From assembly GCF_910589235.1 (NCBI RefSeq), contig NC_060960.1, forward strand, positions 8,027,839 to 8,091,838: a stretch of 64,000 bases of DNA. Direction: 5' to 3'. The notes under the pieces were generated by a model that worked only from the letters and a program-made list of their open reading frames with translations, did not search any database and was not told the origin of the DNA. Source of the DNA: Vespa crabro. Its lineage: Eukaryota; Arthropoda; Insecta; Hymenoptera; Vespidae. This document shows, piece by piece, positions 36,199-50,214 of this stretch. The first letter of the stretch is position 1; each line of letters opens with the position of its first letter. The position numbers and the translations under genes are program-made.

Positions 36199-36658
36199 AT
36201 TTCTGAAAGGAACGTAATATAGGTATTAAGATAATTATTTACTTACATTAACTTTTTATGTATTCGAAAAAAAATTAATTCTTTTGATATTCATTGGATT
36301 ATTGCTATTTTCCAATTAATAATAAACAATTAAACTGTATTATTATTGAATAAAGCAATGTAAGTGTTATTATAATAAGATACAGAGAGAATACTAATTA
36401 CACATAACATGGAGAAGAGATAATGAATATTTGTTACAGTTTAATAAATAATAATATTTGGTTTTATTATAGTTACATGCTATTTTTACAAATAAATATC
36501 ATTAATTTTATACGATCCTTGATTATTGATTCAAAAAGTATTTCCCTTTAGATTTAAAATTTAAGACTTATGTACATATTCAAACTTCTTACTATAAATA
36601 TTAAAATATTAATGCATTTTTCAAAATAAATTTTGACATATATATAGAATAAAAGAGT
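36199..36658. other. Convergent 3' region of HGSNAT and Pol beta
   Basis: 460 bp between two stop codons facing each other. AT-rich, presumed to hold both 3' UTRs. Nothing else is seen. Confidence 0.6.
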
Positions 36659-38142
36659 TTAAAGATTTCGATTCTTTGGTTCTTTATAAGGAAGTCCCAA
36701 TATTTTAAAAATATCTTCTTCACATGTGATTTTTTCAGCTTCTCCTGGAACACCTAAAATATAGATAGTCATTAAAATTTTGTTATTGCATACAATTTAA
36801 AAAATTTTATTTATAAGTACCTTCTGTTGTAAGTCGTTTTAATGTATATTCATTTAATGTATATTTCTTTTCTAATGCATGAGCCCTAATATTTTTATTA
36901 AAAAGATCGCTGCCCGTAAAATGAAGTATAGCACAATAATATTGATCATATAGTACCAATCTTATATCCAGTCGTCTGAATAACTTACTTTTATCATTTG
37001 GTATACGACACACGCCCTATGAATAAAATTTTAAATTAAGAAATCATTACTAAACTTATCAAAATGAAAGGTTGTGTACCATAAATTTTGTTGGCCCAAG
37101 AGAAATTGTATCTGTAATTAACTGTTTTTTTTCAAGATATTCAACGATATTTTTAAGTATATCATTCTTCTTTTTCAATTCTTTTTCCTCAGAAATATAA
37201 TTTGGATGAGTTATTAATACATCAATATCTCCACTTGCTTCTTTACCACGTCTATAACTTCCACATATAGTAATAATATATTCTTTATTCAATTCATAAA
37301 TATATTTCTTTAATATTTGTTCGATTTCAGTTATTTCTGTTCTAGGTATTTTTTTCTCAAAATCATCAAAATACCTGGAAAAGAAAATGTAATTAATATT
37401 TTTCATAATAATGATAAATATCGATATAATAAATGACAATTGTAAAGTTTATCATTAATACTTTAAACCAAGTCTTTGGTGGTGATTTAATTTGTCTTGA
37501 TGTTTTCTTAAATCGTTTAAACTTTTAATACCATCATCCACTAATTCTTTTGCTTTTGCAGGTCCAATACCAGAAACACGAGTTAAGAGATTGATTGCAA
37601 CGTTATTATCATTCTTATTAATCTACAATAAAATGATGATTAACATTAATATTAATGATATAATAGATATATATTGCAATTTATTTACTTCTTCCAATTT
37701 GCGTAGTTTTCCAGTTTTAAGAAATTCATCTATCTTTTTAGCAATTTTTTCTCCAATTCCTGGCAACTTTCTAGCTTCTTCTCCGCTTTTGACTCTGTCG
37801 GTTAAAGTACTTAAACTACCGACTGCTTTACGATAAGCATTGTATTTGTAAATATTCTTACTAACATTTTTTTCATAATTTGCAAGTTCTATAAATAAAT
37901 TATATGATATATATACATATTTAAATTTTTGTATAGCTTATATGTATTTGCAATGAAAATATCTGGTTATTAAATATATATATATATAAAACACACACAC
38001 ATATATATATATTTTATATAAAACACACACACACATATATATATATTTTATATAAATGTACGAATTAATATTTACCCATTAGAAAATCACATAAATCTTG
38101 GTTAGGGTTTCCTGCATTATCAGGTGCTTTTCTTTTCCCCAT
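36659..38142 (-). CDS. Polb: DNA polymerase beta
   Basis: Family X polymerase that fills short gaps and removes the 5' deoxyribose phosphate in base excision repair. Six minus-strand exons (38076-38142, 37689-37888, 37462-37622, 37080-37374, 36821-37016, 36659-36753) give 337 aa, against 335 aa in vertebrates. The N-terminal 8-kDa lyase domain has AYRKAVGSLSTLTDRVKSGEEARKLPGIG (quoted in part: KLPGIGEKIAKKIDEF). A second helix-hairpin-helix is RVSGIGPAKAKELVDDG. The palm has GSYRRGKEASGDIDVLITHP with two metal-binding aspartates and the third in FRRLDIRLV. FTGSDLFNKNIRAHALEKKY and LNEYTL are typical of the fingers, and the protein ends LGLPYKEPKNRNL. The start MGKRKAPDN is the first ATG. All catalytic parts are present, so the gene looks functional. 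Confidence 0.96.
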
Positions 38143-39180
38143 TTTATTTATAGAAATTTTACGTTATTGAAGCACATTAATTACCTGTAAAATGTATTAC
38201 TATTAATAGTTTATAACTAATTAATTTTGATAAAATAATATACGAATTCAATAGCCGGCTTTATTATTACGTCAAATGTTTTCATTCATATGCGCATTCA
38301 TTATGCGCAGACGCATATAATCTAATGTAATCTATATATATATATATATACGTATATATTAAATTTTTATGATCAGAGAATTAATAATAAAAAAATGCGT
38401 ACAATAAATATAAGAAATAAAAATAAAAATTGTTTAAATGTTAATAAAAAAATATAATAAATGAAACAATATGTTTATCTTATAATTGAAAAAAAAATGA
38501 TTACACAGCTAACATTGAAAGTTAACATACATATTTATTTAACACTTTCTAATTATAAATTATAAATAATGAGAAAGAGCGAGAGAAATAATTGTATACG
38601 TATACATAGCATAGACATAGGATTATTATAATTTCATTAAAACACAAAAATAAACAGATTCGTAATTGTTTAAATAATAACTTTGCTATAAATAAAACAA
38701 ATCACAATTAAGATTTCTTAGATTATTTCTTAAAATTTACATCCTTATATATTTATGTATATATATGTGTGTCCAATTTATGATTATTGAATTTTTATTG
38801 AATATTTAAATATAATTTTATGTACAGTAACACTTCTTAAATTGTTTATATAAGAAAAATATTAATCGATATAATTTTCTTGGCATTGTGAAAGCTTTGT
38901 ACTAGTGTTACACAAGTACATAATAACGAACGTGCATAACACTGATACAGGCACGTATGTATATTTATATTATATAATAAAGGAACTTTGAGAAACCCTT
39001 GATACATTAAATAAAATTAAAATTTTCATCGTTGATTATTAGAATAAAGCGAAATATTAATATTTTTGATTTCGATGAAATTTTGTTTAAAATATTCAAT
39101 GGATAATAGAACAATCACATTATTTGGACGGATTACTGTCACTAAATAAGTACTAATCAGATTCTTAACATCAACATCTT
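38143..39180. other. Pol beta promoter and MPPE1 3' flank
   Basis: The part next to Pol beta includes 38285-38312, with TATGCGCATTC and TTATGCGCAGACGC, paired half-sites of the NRF-1/Erect wing type, and a nearby CCGGC. A short TA run follows. The rest is AT-rich and probably contains the 3' UTR of the phosphoesterase. No gene is visible. Confidence 0.4.
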
Positions 39181-39384
39181 TTACGATTTACTGTACTGTG
39201 AAATGGTGGGTATACGATTGTATGTTGTATAAGTTTTAGAGCAATGACTGCACATACAAGAACACAATAGTAACAAAACCATTAATATTATAATAAAAAT
39301 ATAAGTCTTCAGCTGCAGAAACCTATTTGGTAACCATAGAATTGTAAATTCTACAATTTTTTCTTGAGTATCTATAATAAGAAT

Positions 39385-39425
<41 letters not shown>

Positions 39426-40757
39426 TAGAAATAGTTCATTATGTAATAAAAGTAAAAATACTATTATTATTTTTGTTTTTATACCAATATATGCAATTCC
39501 ATAACCCATATTTTGAGCGCCCATTCTATAAGAGCATGTTGGTATTTGAACTTCATGGATATCACCTACATCCATTCTTAACTGATACAAAGGTGTTTCA
39601 TGAGGTGGGAGAATCCAAACTTCGCTTAATTGATCTGTGGCTGTATCCAAACTAATATGTAATGCTTTATGTTCATGCGCAGTAAAAATAATTTGCGGCG
39701 ATAATTCTTTGATAATCTACAAGAAAATAAATTAATAAAAAACATCCTCATGTATCGTTCTTATAAACATATTTATAGACATACATTTTGTACAAAACTT
39801 CCTGGCATAAATAACAATGGCATATGACTCAGTACAACATTGGTTGTATTTCTTTCTGTATAATCATTAAGAAATGCATCTTTAGGAGCTTCTGGCATAA
39901 AATGAGTCAATCTATTTATCTGCACAAAAATATATATATATACATATATATTAGAACATAGAATGAATCTTATAAAAATCAAAAGATTTAAAATCTGTTA
40001 TTTAGATATATTACCTTAAAAAATGTAACACGTTTATAAACTAATACGTCAGGCTGACTGTATGCATAATGAAATCTGTTATGAATATTTGTGGAGACTT
40101 TATCTTCTTCTCCCCCAATATCATTGTCACCAGGTAAATAGATTTTCTAATTGATATTAAGTAAATTAGACAAAATATTAATCATACTAACATGAAATAG
40201 ATCATTTAAAAATCATTTTTTTAAACTATATACCATGATATTGTCAGGAGTTTGAAATATAGAATCCAACCTCTTTTTATATTGATTAAATTTTTCTACA
40301 TTTGCAATATGTCCTTCATCCATGAGATCTCCAAGAAATACTATCACATGTGGTTGAGAGTACCTTAAAGCTCTTGAAAAGGTTTTCTCTAAGTACCTGT
40401 AAATAATACACTGTGGAACAAAACTGAGATCAATTTTTACATTCCATTAAATCTTTTACAAAAGAAAATATATCTTCTGTAGTTTCTCATAATATATATT
40501 TAAGTTAAGAAGAAGTTAAAAAAATTTATAATAAATGATTCATTTTTATATTATACTTACCTATCGCTATCCCATCTCGCTAACCACGAACCCATATAAT
40601 TCTCATTTTTCTCTCCTAATATTTGTGGATCTGCCACAAGAAGTACTTTAACACAGTCTTTACAGTCTCTTAAAGCCCACTTAAATTTTTGTATTTCATA
40701 CACAAAATATTCATTATAAATTATAGTGGCTAATATAATAGTACCAATGCAAATCAT
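39181..40757 (-). CDS. Mppe1: Metallophosphoesterase 1 (PGAP5-type)
   Basis: Membrane metallophosphoesterase. The mammalian homologue removes an ethanolamine phosphate from GPI anchors, and this allows exit of GPI proteins from the ER. Six minus-strand exons (40561-40757, 40234-40396, 40015-40146, 39785-39919, 39485-39716, 39181-39371) give 349 aa. An N-terminal membrane helix (ICIGTIILATIIYNEYFV) is followed by metal-binding motifs in order: VLLVADPQILG, IVFLGDLMDEG, LPGDNDIGGE, VVLSHMPLLF and FTAHEHKALH. A second membrane helix lies near the C-terminus (FIIIILMVLLLL-like). The layout of two membrane anchors around a luminal phosphoesterase domain fits PGAP5. The first motif has Gln where many phosphoesterases have His (DPQ instead of DxH). 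Intron 5 contains a TA microsatellite at 39390-39422. Confidence 0.9.
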
Positions 40758-41409
40758 TTTATGTTTTAACCTAATTAATAAACTTTCATTATTTCGTTAT
40801 GACATGTTGGTCAACTTATATAATAAACAAGAAATCTATAAGTAATATTAAGGTTCCTTACAATCAAAAATATAAAGTTCAATATTTAATCTCCTTTATC
40901 AAATGTATTAGAAGCAATAAAAATGCAACTCGTATAATTACCTATTTCGCCTGAACATTTTTGAAAATAATGACACTATTCAATATTTTAATACTGATAT
41001 TATAAATTAACCAATTTCCAATATTGTCATGTCGTTGTAAATTCGAATAATTGTTTAAGCGTATTTAATATTTTTAAGAATGATCATTACAGAGTAATAC
41101 AAACTACATCGTCATACATAAGTACAATCTTTCACGATCTCTTTTATGATAGAATTAACAGAGATTACGAATTAAAGTATGAAAGAATTGCTTATCACTT
41201 ATAGTTTGCATTTTCAATTTCAGATGGCGCAGTATTAGAGTTTCATATTTTTTACTATGAGCACGTATGTATTATTTTCTGTATACCCGTTGGATTTAGT
41301 TCTTTTCACATGGTCGAGAAAAATAGTGTTGCTTATATAGCACGTTATAATTTAATATTTATAATAATATAAGTTTTATATTTAAGTATATAAATAAAAA
41401 CAGGTCAGA
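40758..41409. promoter_or_regulatory. Divergent intergenic region, MPPE1 / UTP6
   Basis: The 652 bp separate two diverging start codons. A CAGATGGCGCAG motif at 41222-41233 lies in a slightly GC-richer patch upstream of UTP6. An acceptor-like AAAACAG stands just before the UTP6 ATG, so a 5' UTR intron is possible. Shared promoter use is inferred from orientation only. Confidence 0.45.
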
Positions 41410-44007
41410 ATGGCAGAATTTGTAGAAAAACGATGTGAGGATATGATTCCTGAATTGGAGCAAATGGAAAGAATAAAACTTTTTGATAAAAATGAAATTC
41501 GGTATGTTAGGATACACATTAATACTAAATTATCGTTTTGTCTATAAAAATACAAATAAAATTTAATCTATATAATATTAATATTAGCATTAATTTTACA
41601 ACAACAATTTTATAACCTTTACAACATTTAATTTTAATTTTATAACCTTTACAACAACACTTTTGATAATACCTTTAATAACAAATTTTTATTATTCTAT
41701 CAGAGGTATAGCAAAAAAGCTTAAAGAATTTGAATATAAAGTTCAGCGACATACAAAATGTAAAGAAGACTATTTACGATATATTCAATATGAAATGGAT
41801 CTATTGAAGCTTATTAAACAACGTAGAGATGTAAATGATCTTTGTATTCTTTTTTCTTTTTATGATATTGGATACAATTATATAATTTTTAATATATTTT
41901 AATCAAATATATATCTTTCTGTTATTTATTAGAAATTTGGTATTACTCATAAAAAATCTGATATTGATTATGCAATTGCAAATAAAGTTAATCATTTATA
42001 CAAAGAAGCTATATTTAAGTTCCAAGATGATATTAGATTTTGGATTGCATATATAAAATTTTGTAAACATGTGGTAAGTTTATATATTCTAAATAAATTT
42101 GAAATTGATTAAATTCAATAATTGTAATACAATTATTTGTTTTAGCGTTTTCAAAGTAGTGTCAGTCGTATGATAGGTAAAATGTTACAAGTACATCAAG
42201 ATAAGCCAAAATGTTGGCACATCGCAGCACAGTGGGAAATTGAAGAAAATAATAATAGACAAACTGCTCGTCAATTTCTTCTTCGTGGTTTACATATTCA
42301 TCCAAATTCGCAATTATTATTTATTGATACTTTTAGGTAAATAAAAATTAATATGAATTTATTATGAATTTATATGAATGCCATTTTAGATAAGAGCAAT
42401 ATTTTATGTTTCTTGCAGATTAGAATTGGGTGAAACATTAAACAATACTGAAGATAATGAAAGTAAAACACAAAGCACTTCATCTGGAGTAGATGATGAA
42501 AATGACATGCCTTTACCATTAAAAAGAGCTTATATTGTATATAAAGAAGCGAGCAAATGTGTAGAAGATATCAAGTTTATTATAGAATTACTAAATATTA
42601 CAAAAGAATACAAGGCAGAAAAATTACAAAAGAAAATTGTTAGGTAAATTTTACTTCATGGATATATAGATAATAACTTAAAATTAAATTATGATTTATT
42701 TCATTGTATTTATATATTTTAGCGATATGATCCAACAATACGCACATGAACCCTTAATGTGGGATACAATGGCACGCCGTGAATTGGAAGGTCTAGTACA
42801 ACCATTTGTATCTGATGAATCAATAATGGAAGTTAATTCATCTGAGCAATCTTCTTTAAGAGATCGTATAACTTCTTGTAATAAAGTTTATCAAACAGCT
42901 GTAAAAAAAATTAAAACAGAAGAAATGTGGTCTCTTTATATAGAATGCTTATTAGAAATAAATCACGATACAGGAAGTCTTCCAAATTTTAAGAAAAAAT
43001 TATTAAAAAATACTTTAGGACAGGCACATCAAGCTAAAAAATTGAAAGAAAAATATTATTTACATTGGGTATGTATAAATAGAAAGTTTGAATAATTATA
43101 TAATTCAAAAGAAAGTTCATATTTGAGCAATAATAAATTATTTTATTCTAGATTGATATGTTGAGTAACGACAAAAAAGATGAAAATGCACAAAAGAAAT
43201 TAGAAAAAATTCTTTCCTCTGCTACTGAAATTATTCCAAATAGTGTTAGTCTTTGGCATGTTAGATTAAGACATTTATTAGTTACAAGACAGGAAGAGGA
43301 AGCTACTTCTGTATTCGTAAAAGTAATATCTTTATATTTATTTTTTAAATATTTCTAGTAGAACGGAATAAAGAAAATATCTTCAACTTCTTACTTTTGC
43401 ACAGGCAACAGAAATTCTTGGTGAGAAGTCATTACCTTTATGGAGAATGAAACTTTTACATACACAAGCTATAAATCCTGATAAAACTGAAGAAATTTTT
43501 CAAGCTGCAGTTCAAGAACATCCTAACATTTCTAAAGATATGAAGCCTAGTTATATCGAATGGCTAGTTTTAACCAAAAGTATCTATCAAAAAGTTTCTT
43601 ATAATTTAGATTTCAAACATCATAATAATTATATATTTATATATATTATTAAATATGTTATTTTAGGTATTCAAATCGCTCGAAAAATGTACGATAGTCT
43701 TTGTTTACAACCACCAATGTGTCTTGAATTACACAAAAAAATGGCAGAATTAGAACTTATTCAACCAGAAGTTGTATTAAAATATGCAAGACGTCCTCAT
43801 GAAATGGCGGCTTTACAATTTGGTAAAAATAATACTAAGGTTTGGATAGATTATATCATATTTGAAATGAAACATGGAGATCCGAAAAAAATTGGAGAGA
43901 TACACAGACGAGCAGTTAAAACTTTAGAAGCACCTTTGACCGATACTTTCATTTCTGAGTATGCTTTAATTAAAGCTAATCCTGATTCAATAAATTCAGT
44001 TTCATGA
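41410..44007 (+). CDS. Utp6: U3 small nucleolar RNA-associated protein 6 (HAT-repeat protein)
   Basis: Component of the small-subunit processome, needed for 18S rRNA maturation in the nucleolus. Nine plus-strand exons (41410-41501, 41704-41830, 41933-42073, 42146-42336, 42419-42643, 42723-43068, 43152-43322, 43405-43579, 43667-44007) give 602 aa, close to human UTP6 (597). The N-terminus is MAEFVEKRCEDMIPELEQME, followed by the conserved RGIAKKLKEFEYKVQRH. HAT repeats are visible as WIAYIKFCKH, WHIAAQWEIEENNNRQTARQ (aa 140-200) and again near the C-terminus (VWIDYIIFEMKHGDPKKIGE). An acidic, Ser/Thr-rich insert lies in exon 5 (about 42440-42520). Intron 8 (43580-43666) is 87 nt with no in-frame stop, so retention would only insert 29 codons. 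The gene converges on tektin, with 82 bp between stops. Confidence 0.93.
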
Positions 44008-44089
44008 AATATTAGATATATAAAAATCCATATTTGTATGTATTTTATATTTCACTGATTCATAAATAATCAGCATGTGAGATTAGAAT

Positions 44090-45841
44090 TTATGATTCCA
44101 GTGGTATTTCTTTCTCCATACGAGTCAGTACAATATTACGATCTGTTTCGTTAGGTAATTTTGTCCTATCGCCAGTTTTTAATGTTGATCTCATATCTAA
44201 GCACATGATATCTGTTGAAAGTGAGTGCTGTTTATCTTCTAAATTTTTATCAACTCGTAGAAGCAAAGATTCTAGACCATTATATGTTGCTCTAAAAAAA
44301 AGAAGTAAGAAGCAAATTATAAAAACAGACACTACGAGATATATTCGTGAATAATAAAATATTTACATAAATACGTACTTCGCGTTTTCAATTGCTTTAG
44401 CTAACTCATTTTCTGTTTTTCTCAACTGTAAAACTTCATTTCTTAAACCCGTTTGTGCTTCATCTTCACACGATTCAAAACCGGGTCGATAGCTACGATT
44501 TTCTAATCTTGTTTCGGCACATTTTATTGCATCTGTTTTATGTAAAAATTCATCTTCTAATCGTACAATTTCTTTCTGTAAATTTTCCATTTCTTTATGC
44601 ATCTGTAATATTGATATAAAATTTATGTTTATTTTTAAATATGAAAAAATGTATATATTGAATCATATACCTTCAGTTTCTGCCATTCAAGTTCGTTTCT
44701 AGCTTTTTGGGTTTGATATATACGTTTTCTTAAGGCAAAGTCAGTAACATCTTGTTGAGCTTTTATATCATTGTTTGCACGTTCACGCATAACTTGCATA
44801 CCTTCCCGAAAACTATATACATCACTTAATTCATTGTCAGCCAAAATTTTCAAATTATTGCAATATTCTGTCCAACCTTCATAAGATATCTCACTATAAT
44901 ACAATGAATATATATTTAGTATACAAGACATTCATCAATTTTATAATAAACTTACTTTTTTGATCTTTTTAAAGCATTCGGTTTATAACTAATATTAGCA
45001 CAAGTACGATCCAATTCAAGATTTTCTTTATCAATCCTAGTGGTTTCATTCTTATCTTCGATATCTAAACTTATTTTAAATTTAACTTCTTCCAAACAAT
45101 TTAATTTTTCCCACGCGGCTTGCACCCTGTTGGAAATGCATAAAAATAATTTTTAGTCTACTACTCTGTAGTCTACCTTCATATATATATATGGTATAAT
45201 ATAATAAAAATAAATACACATTTACTTATCGGTCAAAAAAGTTTTAACATTTTCGATAACACAGAGTTCTTTTTTCAATTCTGTATCAGCCTCATCGTAA
45301 GTAAGTTCCGTTCCTCGACGGCAATCTCTCATTGAAATACATTCTGCAGTAATTTGTAGAGGATAATTTAATGTATCTATTTCTCTTTCCGTGTTTGCTT
45401 TCTCATCTTTTAAAAGATGTATTTCAGAGAGTAATCTTTCTAATAAATGTTCAAATAATTCTCCCCATTTAGAGAGTTCTGTTATCCTATTGACAATAAA
45501 TCATTACATTTAATTATTATACCTAAACAATATGTATCATTTTTCAAAAATAATATTCACCTATCTGCCAGTCGAACATTATTCATATATGTATTCCATT
45601 CTGTTTTAATTCTTGTTTCGGATCGAGTGATCCTTCCTGAATTACGTAATTCAAATGCATCAGATGTTCTACTTCCTACACTTTGCTGAAGTTCCCATTG
45701 CTTAGCATACCAATCGGGTAATCCTTTTTAAATAAATCACCTTCAGTTTATTTAAATTTATTATATAATACCTGAATATTATTATCGATACATACCTATA
45801 TGTGGTATTGGTTTTTCATAAACAGTCACAGATTTAGCCAT
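44090..45841 (-). CDS. Tektin-2-like ciliary microtubule inner protein
   Basis: Coiled-coil filament protein of the axonemal doublet microtubule, expected in sperm flagella and ciliated sensory neurons. Seven minus-strand exons (45796-45841, 45561-45723, 45226-45486, 44956-45126, 44671-44893, 44379-44602, 44090-44291) give 429 aa, matching human tektin-2 (430). Recognisable stretches are LPDWYAKQWELQQ at the start, NYPLQITAECISMRDCRRG, FALRKRIYQTQKARNELEWQ and a C-terminal STDIMCLDMRSTL. The tektin signature nonapeptide, normally RPNVELCRD, reads RPGFESCED here, so several of its usual residues are changed. Assignment to tektin-2 rather than tektin-1 or -4 rests on the position and wording of these blocks and is likely but not proven. 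Confidence 0.88.
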
Positions 45842-46856
45842 TATAAAGCGAATTTATTTTCTGATTCAGTCGAACTATTGATATGAGAATTCAATGAACG
45901 AGACAAACACAAGAAATCGAAAAAATCGTTAGTGAGAAAGATTCAACATGAGATGGTTGCCATGGCAATTGATAAATGCTTCTTGATTGTTGTTTATTAA
46001 AAGAAATTCATTTCTTCTATCATCAATAGATTAAAAATAATGCATATGATATTTCCTTGATCGAAGAACTTGTTAATTAAATATATTTATATTTTTTTTC
46101 AATTGCACATATTTCTCTGTATTAAATATGTTATACATATCTATCAGAGCAGAAATGTGAAATTTGAAATTGGCGCCATTATATGAAAACCTTGCTAATT
46201 GTTTTTGTTAACGTTGACAGCGCTCTATCGCGGAAATAATTAGAATTAATCGGATTCGCGAAAGTGAAAAGCAAGTGTTCGCGTAATGCACTAATCTGTA
46301 TCATAGTGTTTTCTATGTTCCATCAAGTTTTGTGATAATAATATTATGTGCTTTTATAATTATAAACAAGTCATATGATAGAAGAAAAAGAAGAATATAT
46401 ATTAACATTGCCAATATACAATCATACTCAGCTTCGTATAATAGGATTGGAAGATTAACAAGGCAGGTAGAAAGAGAATTTTAAATGAATAAGGGGAGAA
46501 ATCTTTTCTTGTGATCAACCGGTTTAATAGTCGTAAATTGATATATAGACAATATGGTGACAATCAAATAGGCATATAATACAGTTTACTTTTGTAAATT
46601 GTGATCAATCAATTAATATGGTTTAACAAATATAGTGGAGAAATAGTAATATATCGAAATATAAATTAATAAAGATCTTATTGCAAGTAATATAATAAAT
46701 ATAAAAAAGAAAACAAAAGAAAATATGTATTAACAATTTTATATAGTATTTTATGTAATAAGAATTTATATGAATCAACATATAAGAAATATGAAACAAC
46801 TCTTGCATCGGGCCTTGATGTCTCGGAAACAAATGATACGCGTCTCTTCGCGCTAC

Positions 46857-46901
<45 letters not shown>

Positions 46902-48187
46902 CCACTATCCTTATCGTTCGTGCACTCTTATACAATAAGAGATTCGAAACAGTAGCGGTGGGGGAAAATAAATGAAAATTTAATAAGATTTGAACAGATT
47001 TAGATTGGATTCAATTAATTATTTTATTATAAACAACCAAATGAACCATTATATCTTGTAATATTTATTACGACAAATTAACAACATTACGAAAGTCTCT
47101 ACGGAGAATCTAAATTTATATATATATATATATTATTTTTGTTTTCTCTTCCTCTTTATATATTTATTAGAATATTCGATATATTACTGATCGGCCTATG
47201 TGAAAAGTCGCATATTGCGCATGTATTTAATAAATTCATAAAGTGGGCCCGAAACGTTTAGATAAAATATACCGATCAAAATATCATTGATCCAAATAAT
47301 CTGTAAACTATTAAATCTCGTTTTTTATTGGTTGAATAAGATTTGTCCAGTGTTTAATTGGTATTTGACATGTGCTTGCGCCAAAGAAATAAGGACACAG
47401 TGTAGTTTTTTACGTGTGCTAACAATATTTCCTCTTCACCCCTCTGGCCTTCTACTCCACCCTCTGACCCCCCAAAGAGTGTTATGGATCTTTGATAGGA
47501 ATTTCACTAGTAATGGATTAACTTGGGATATCTGTACATCCATCCGCACAAGGTCAACTATTCATTTCCTTCTATCAAACTATTTTATAATCCTTTTGGG
47601 AACGTTGACTTCTCTAACATTTTCTTCTTCAATTATTTCGTGAGTTTCTTTTTCCTTATAAAATAAGGGGTCTCAAATTGTTCCATAAAAATTATTATCG
47701 TTGGTTTCGTTTGATGTTTACTGTAAAGTAACTTATATACATATATATGAAATGCGATGATTAGACCAAATCATTCCAATATTTGTTATTGTATACAATA
47801 GTTACAATGATCTATTATTTGATCTATTATTTGATCCATTATTCATATATGTGTGTATAAACATCTATCGGAAAATCTATATTTATGCGAAATCGTCCGA
47901 GTGTGCTTGATGCGATCAATTAGTTATAGAATAGTCCATTTCTAAAAAATCCTTTAGGAATATATTCTAGAAACAACTTGACGAAAATATTATTTGTAAG
48001 AATCTCTACAACAGTAATTTGAATTTTATAACATCTTTTCGATCTATCATAATTCATTCCGTGACTAAGGAAATAACCAGCAAAAATATCAGGTTACTAT
48101 AACCCGTCCAATGGTAGCCTTTAAAATCCTTATGTAGTTTACAGTTCCATAAACCATATACTTTATAATGATAAGATTTGGATCGTA

Positions 48188-48242
<55 letters not shown>
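48188..48242. repeat. CT microsatellite
   Basis: CT run of about 54 bp passing into CTTTCGCTCGCTCGCTC. The Arg/Glu-rich ORFs in this place are artefacts of the repeat. Confidence 0.95.
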
Positions 48243-48245
<3 letters not shown>

Positions 48246-48585
48246 GCTCGCTCGCTCTTTCTCTTTCTTTCTGTGTTTCTTGCACCTTGATAAATTTAAC
48301 ACAAGGGACGAAAAAAAGTTGTAGATTTGAATCATTGTTTTTCGTATGGAGTAACTTCGTATATATGCTGTGTATGTAACGTCGCATCTGCCAACTCAGG
48401 TTTTAATGGAATTCTTTAGTTACGGACTCTATTATTGTATCCATCAATAGAGAACGACTTTTCTAAGAATATACTAGTATAATTAGAGAGATCCATAAGC
48501 TTTTGTTTAGCTTTGAATAAACTCAATCAATTGTTTATCTTTCTGTAGTTATTTAATTGTAGATTTTTCCATTTTAAATATTATA

Positions 48586-48588
48586 TAT

Positions 48589-48647
<59 letters not shown>

Positions 48648-48648
48648 G
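48586..48648. repeat. TA microsatellite
   Basis: Alternating TA run with two ATGTA interruptions. Confidence 0.95.
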
Positions 48649-50214
48649 AGGGAGTTTCAATAGGTAAAAATTAAATCGTTCTTTTCCTGATTTACTATTA
48701 TATATATACGTTATGTTACGTTAAAGTTACGTAATGTAAATGAAATTATCTAGTTAATAGCATTGTAAAATTATAAATCAATGTTTTATGATCATCGGTT
48801 TATAGTATATCAGTTATAATATTTCGGTGATTATAATGAAAATCCCCTAGACAAAGAAAAGGGTAATTGGGACTGTTTTTGTTCAAGTCTTTGGTCTAAA
48901 TCTCTTACATCATTGTGAATGATGCCTTTAAAAGTTGTGTTCTATATTTAAATAATTAATATTTAATATTAATCCAATATTCCTTATGATCGATCAAGTT
49001 GTTCTAATTGCACATTCAATATAATATTGAATAACAACACATTGGGAACTCCTAATTTGTCTATAGAAATCTTTAGATTCGCTAAATTAGTTAATTATTG
49101 TTTGATCAGTCAGTTTTTAATATTAAATACGTCGGGATTGGTGATATCTTGATCGACTTGTTTCTTGAACTACATATTAACGAAACAATATACAGTACTT
49201 GGGTATTATTAACAATATTATATAAATAACTTATATCATGTACATAATTAATTGAAGTTCAAAGAATATTCCTCATATAATCGTAGATCGTTGCAAGTGA
49301 AATCAATAAAAATCATCAATCGAACTATATATGGCATTTATTAAAATGACAAAAGCTTACATTTTCTAATAATATATATTTGATCATTCCTACATATGAT
49401 GGTTAAACCGATGAATTGCTGATTTCACTTTGCGATTGGTATCTTCCATTGAATGTTAACATTATATATGAAAGCTTGGGGGGATCTTATGTATGTGTGA
49501 TGTGAGTGACCGAACTCAATGTGTAGAAGGAACAATGAAAGGAGGATATAAAATGAATATCACCGTGAATACACGTTGAACGTGGTGGCTTTTTTGTAAT
49601 TCTGCATTGAGACACATCAGCTTTCGCTTATAATTTAATAAGGATTTATCCAATTTTATAGCCCATCGAAATAACACTGAATTTATAATATTAATTTCCG
49701 ATGTAGTTATAATCTCTAATAAAAATGAAACAATGATAAAACTATATGTTAATAATATATAATTTATTGTATTAAAATTATTTTGATGGATACGCATACG
49801 TACACGATATACATTATTGTATAGAAGAAAAAGAAAAAAAAAATAAAAGAATTCATTTGCATAATAACGTGAATTCCTTTTGCGAAGGTTTTCTATTGTA
49901 GATATATGTATCAAATATCTGAATATAATATGATGTTTATGATCCAAGTGCGAACACGGAAAAGTTTGAAATGATTGTATATATAGCCAACAAGTAACAT
50001 CGTAATAATATAAAATTTAATTTGAATGTTGCGTTTGCCAAATTAACAAACAAAATACGCAGATATTTTCCTCCTCACCCCCCTTAATATTTGATATTAA
50101 TAAAAGTATATTCATTTTATATCGTTCTATTCTCTCATATTTATGATAAATTTCGTGTAAAGGATATCTTCGTGAAATTTACTTCAGTGATAAATAGGTA
50201 ACGGGATCGAGTCT

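Noticed and set aside
47287..47643. 118-codon plus-strand ORF in the tektin/chromodomain gap
   Set aside because: No recognisable domain, mixed composition and no splice or neighbour support.
48054..48387. Frames with long Arg-Glu repeats
   Set aside because: Direct translation of a CT/GA microsatellite.
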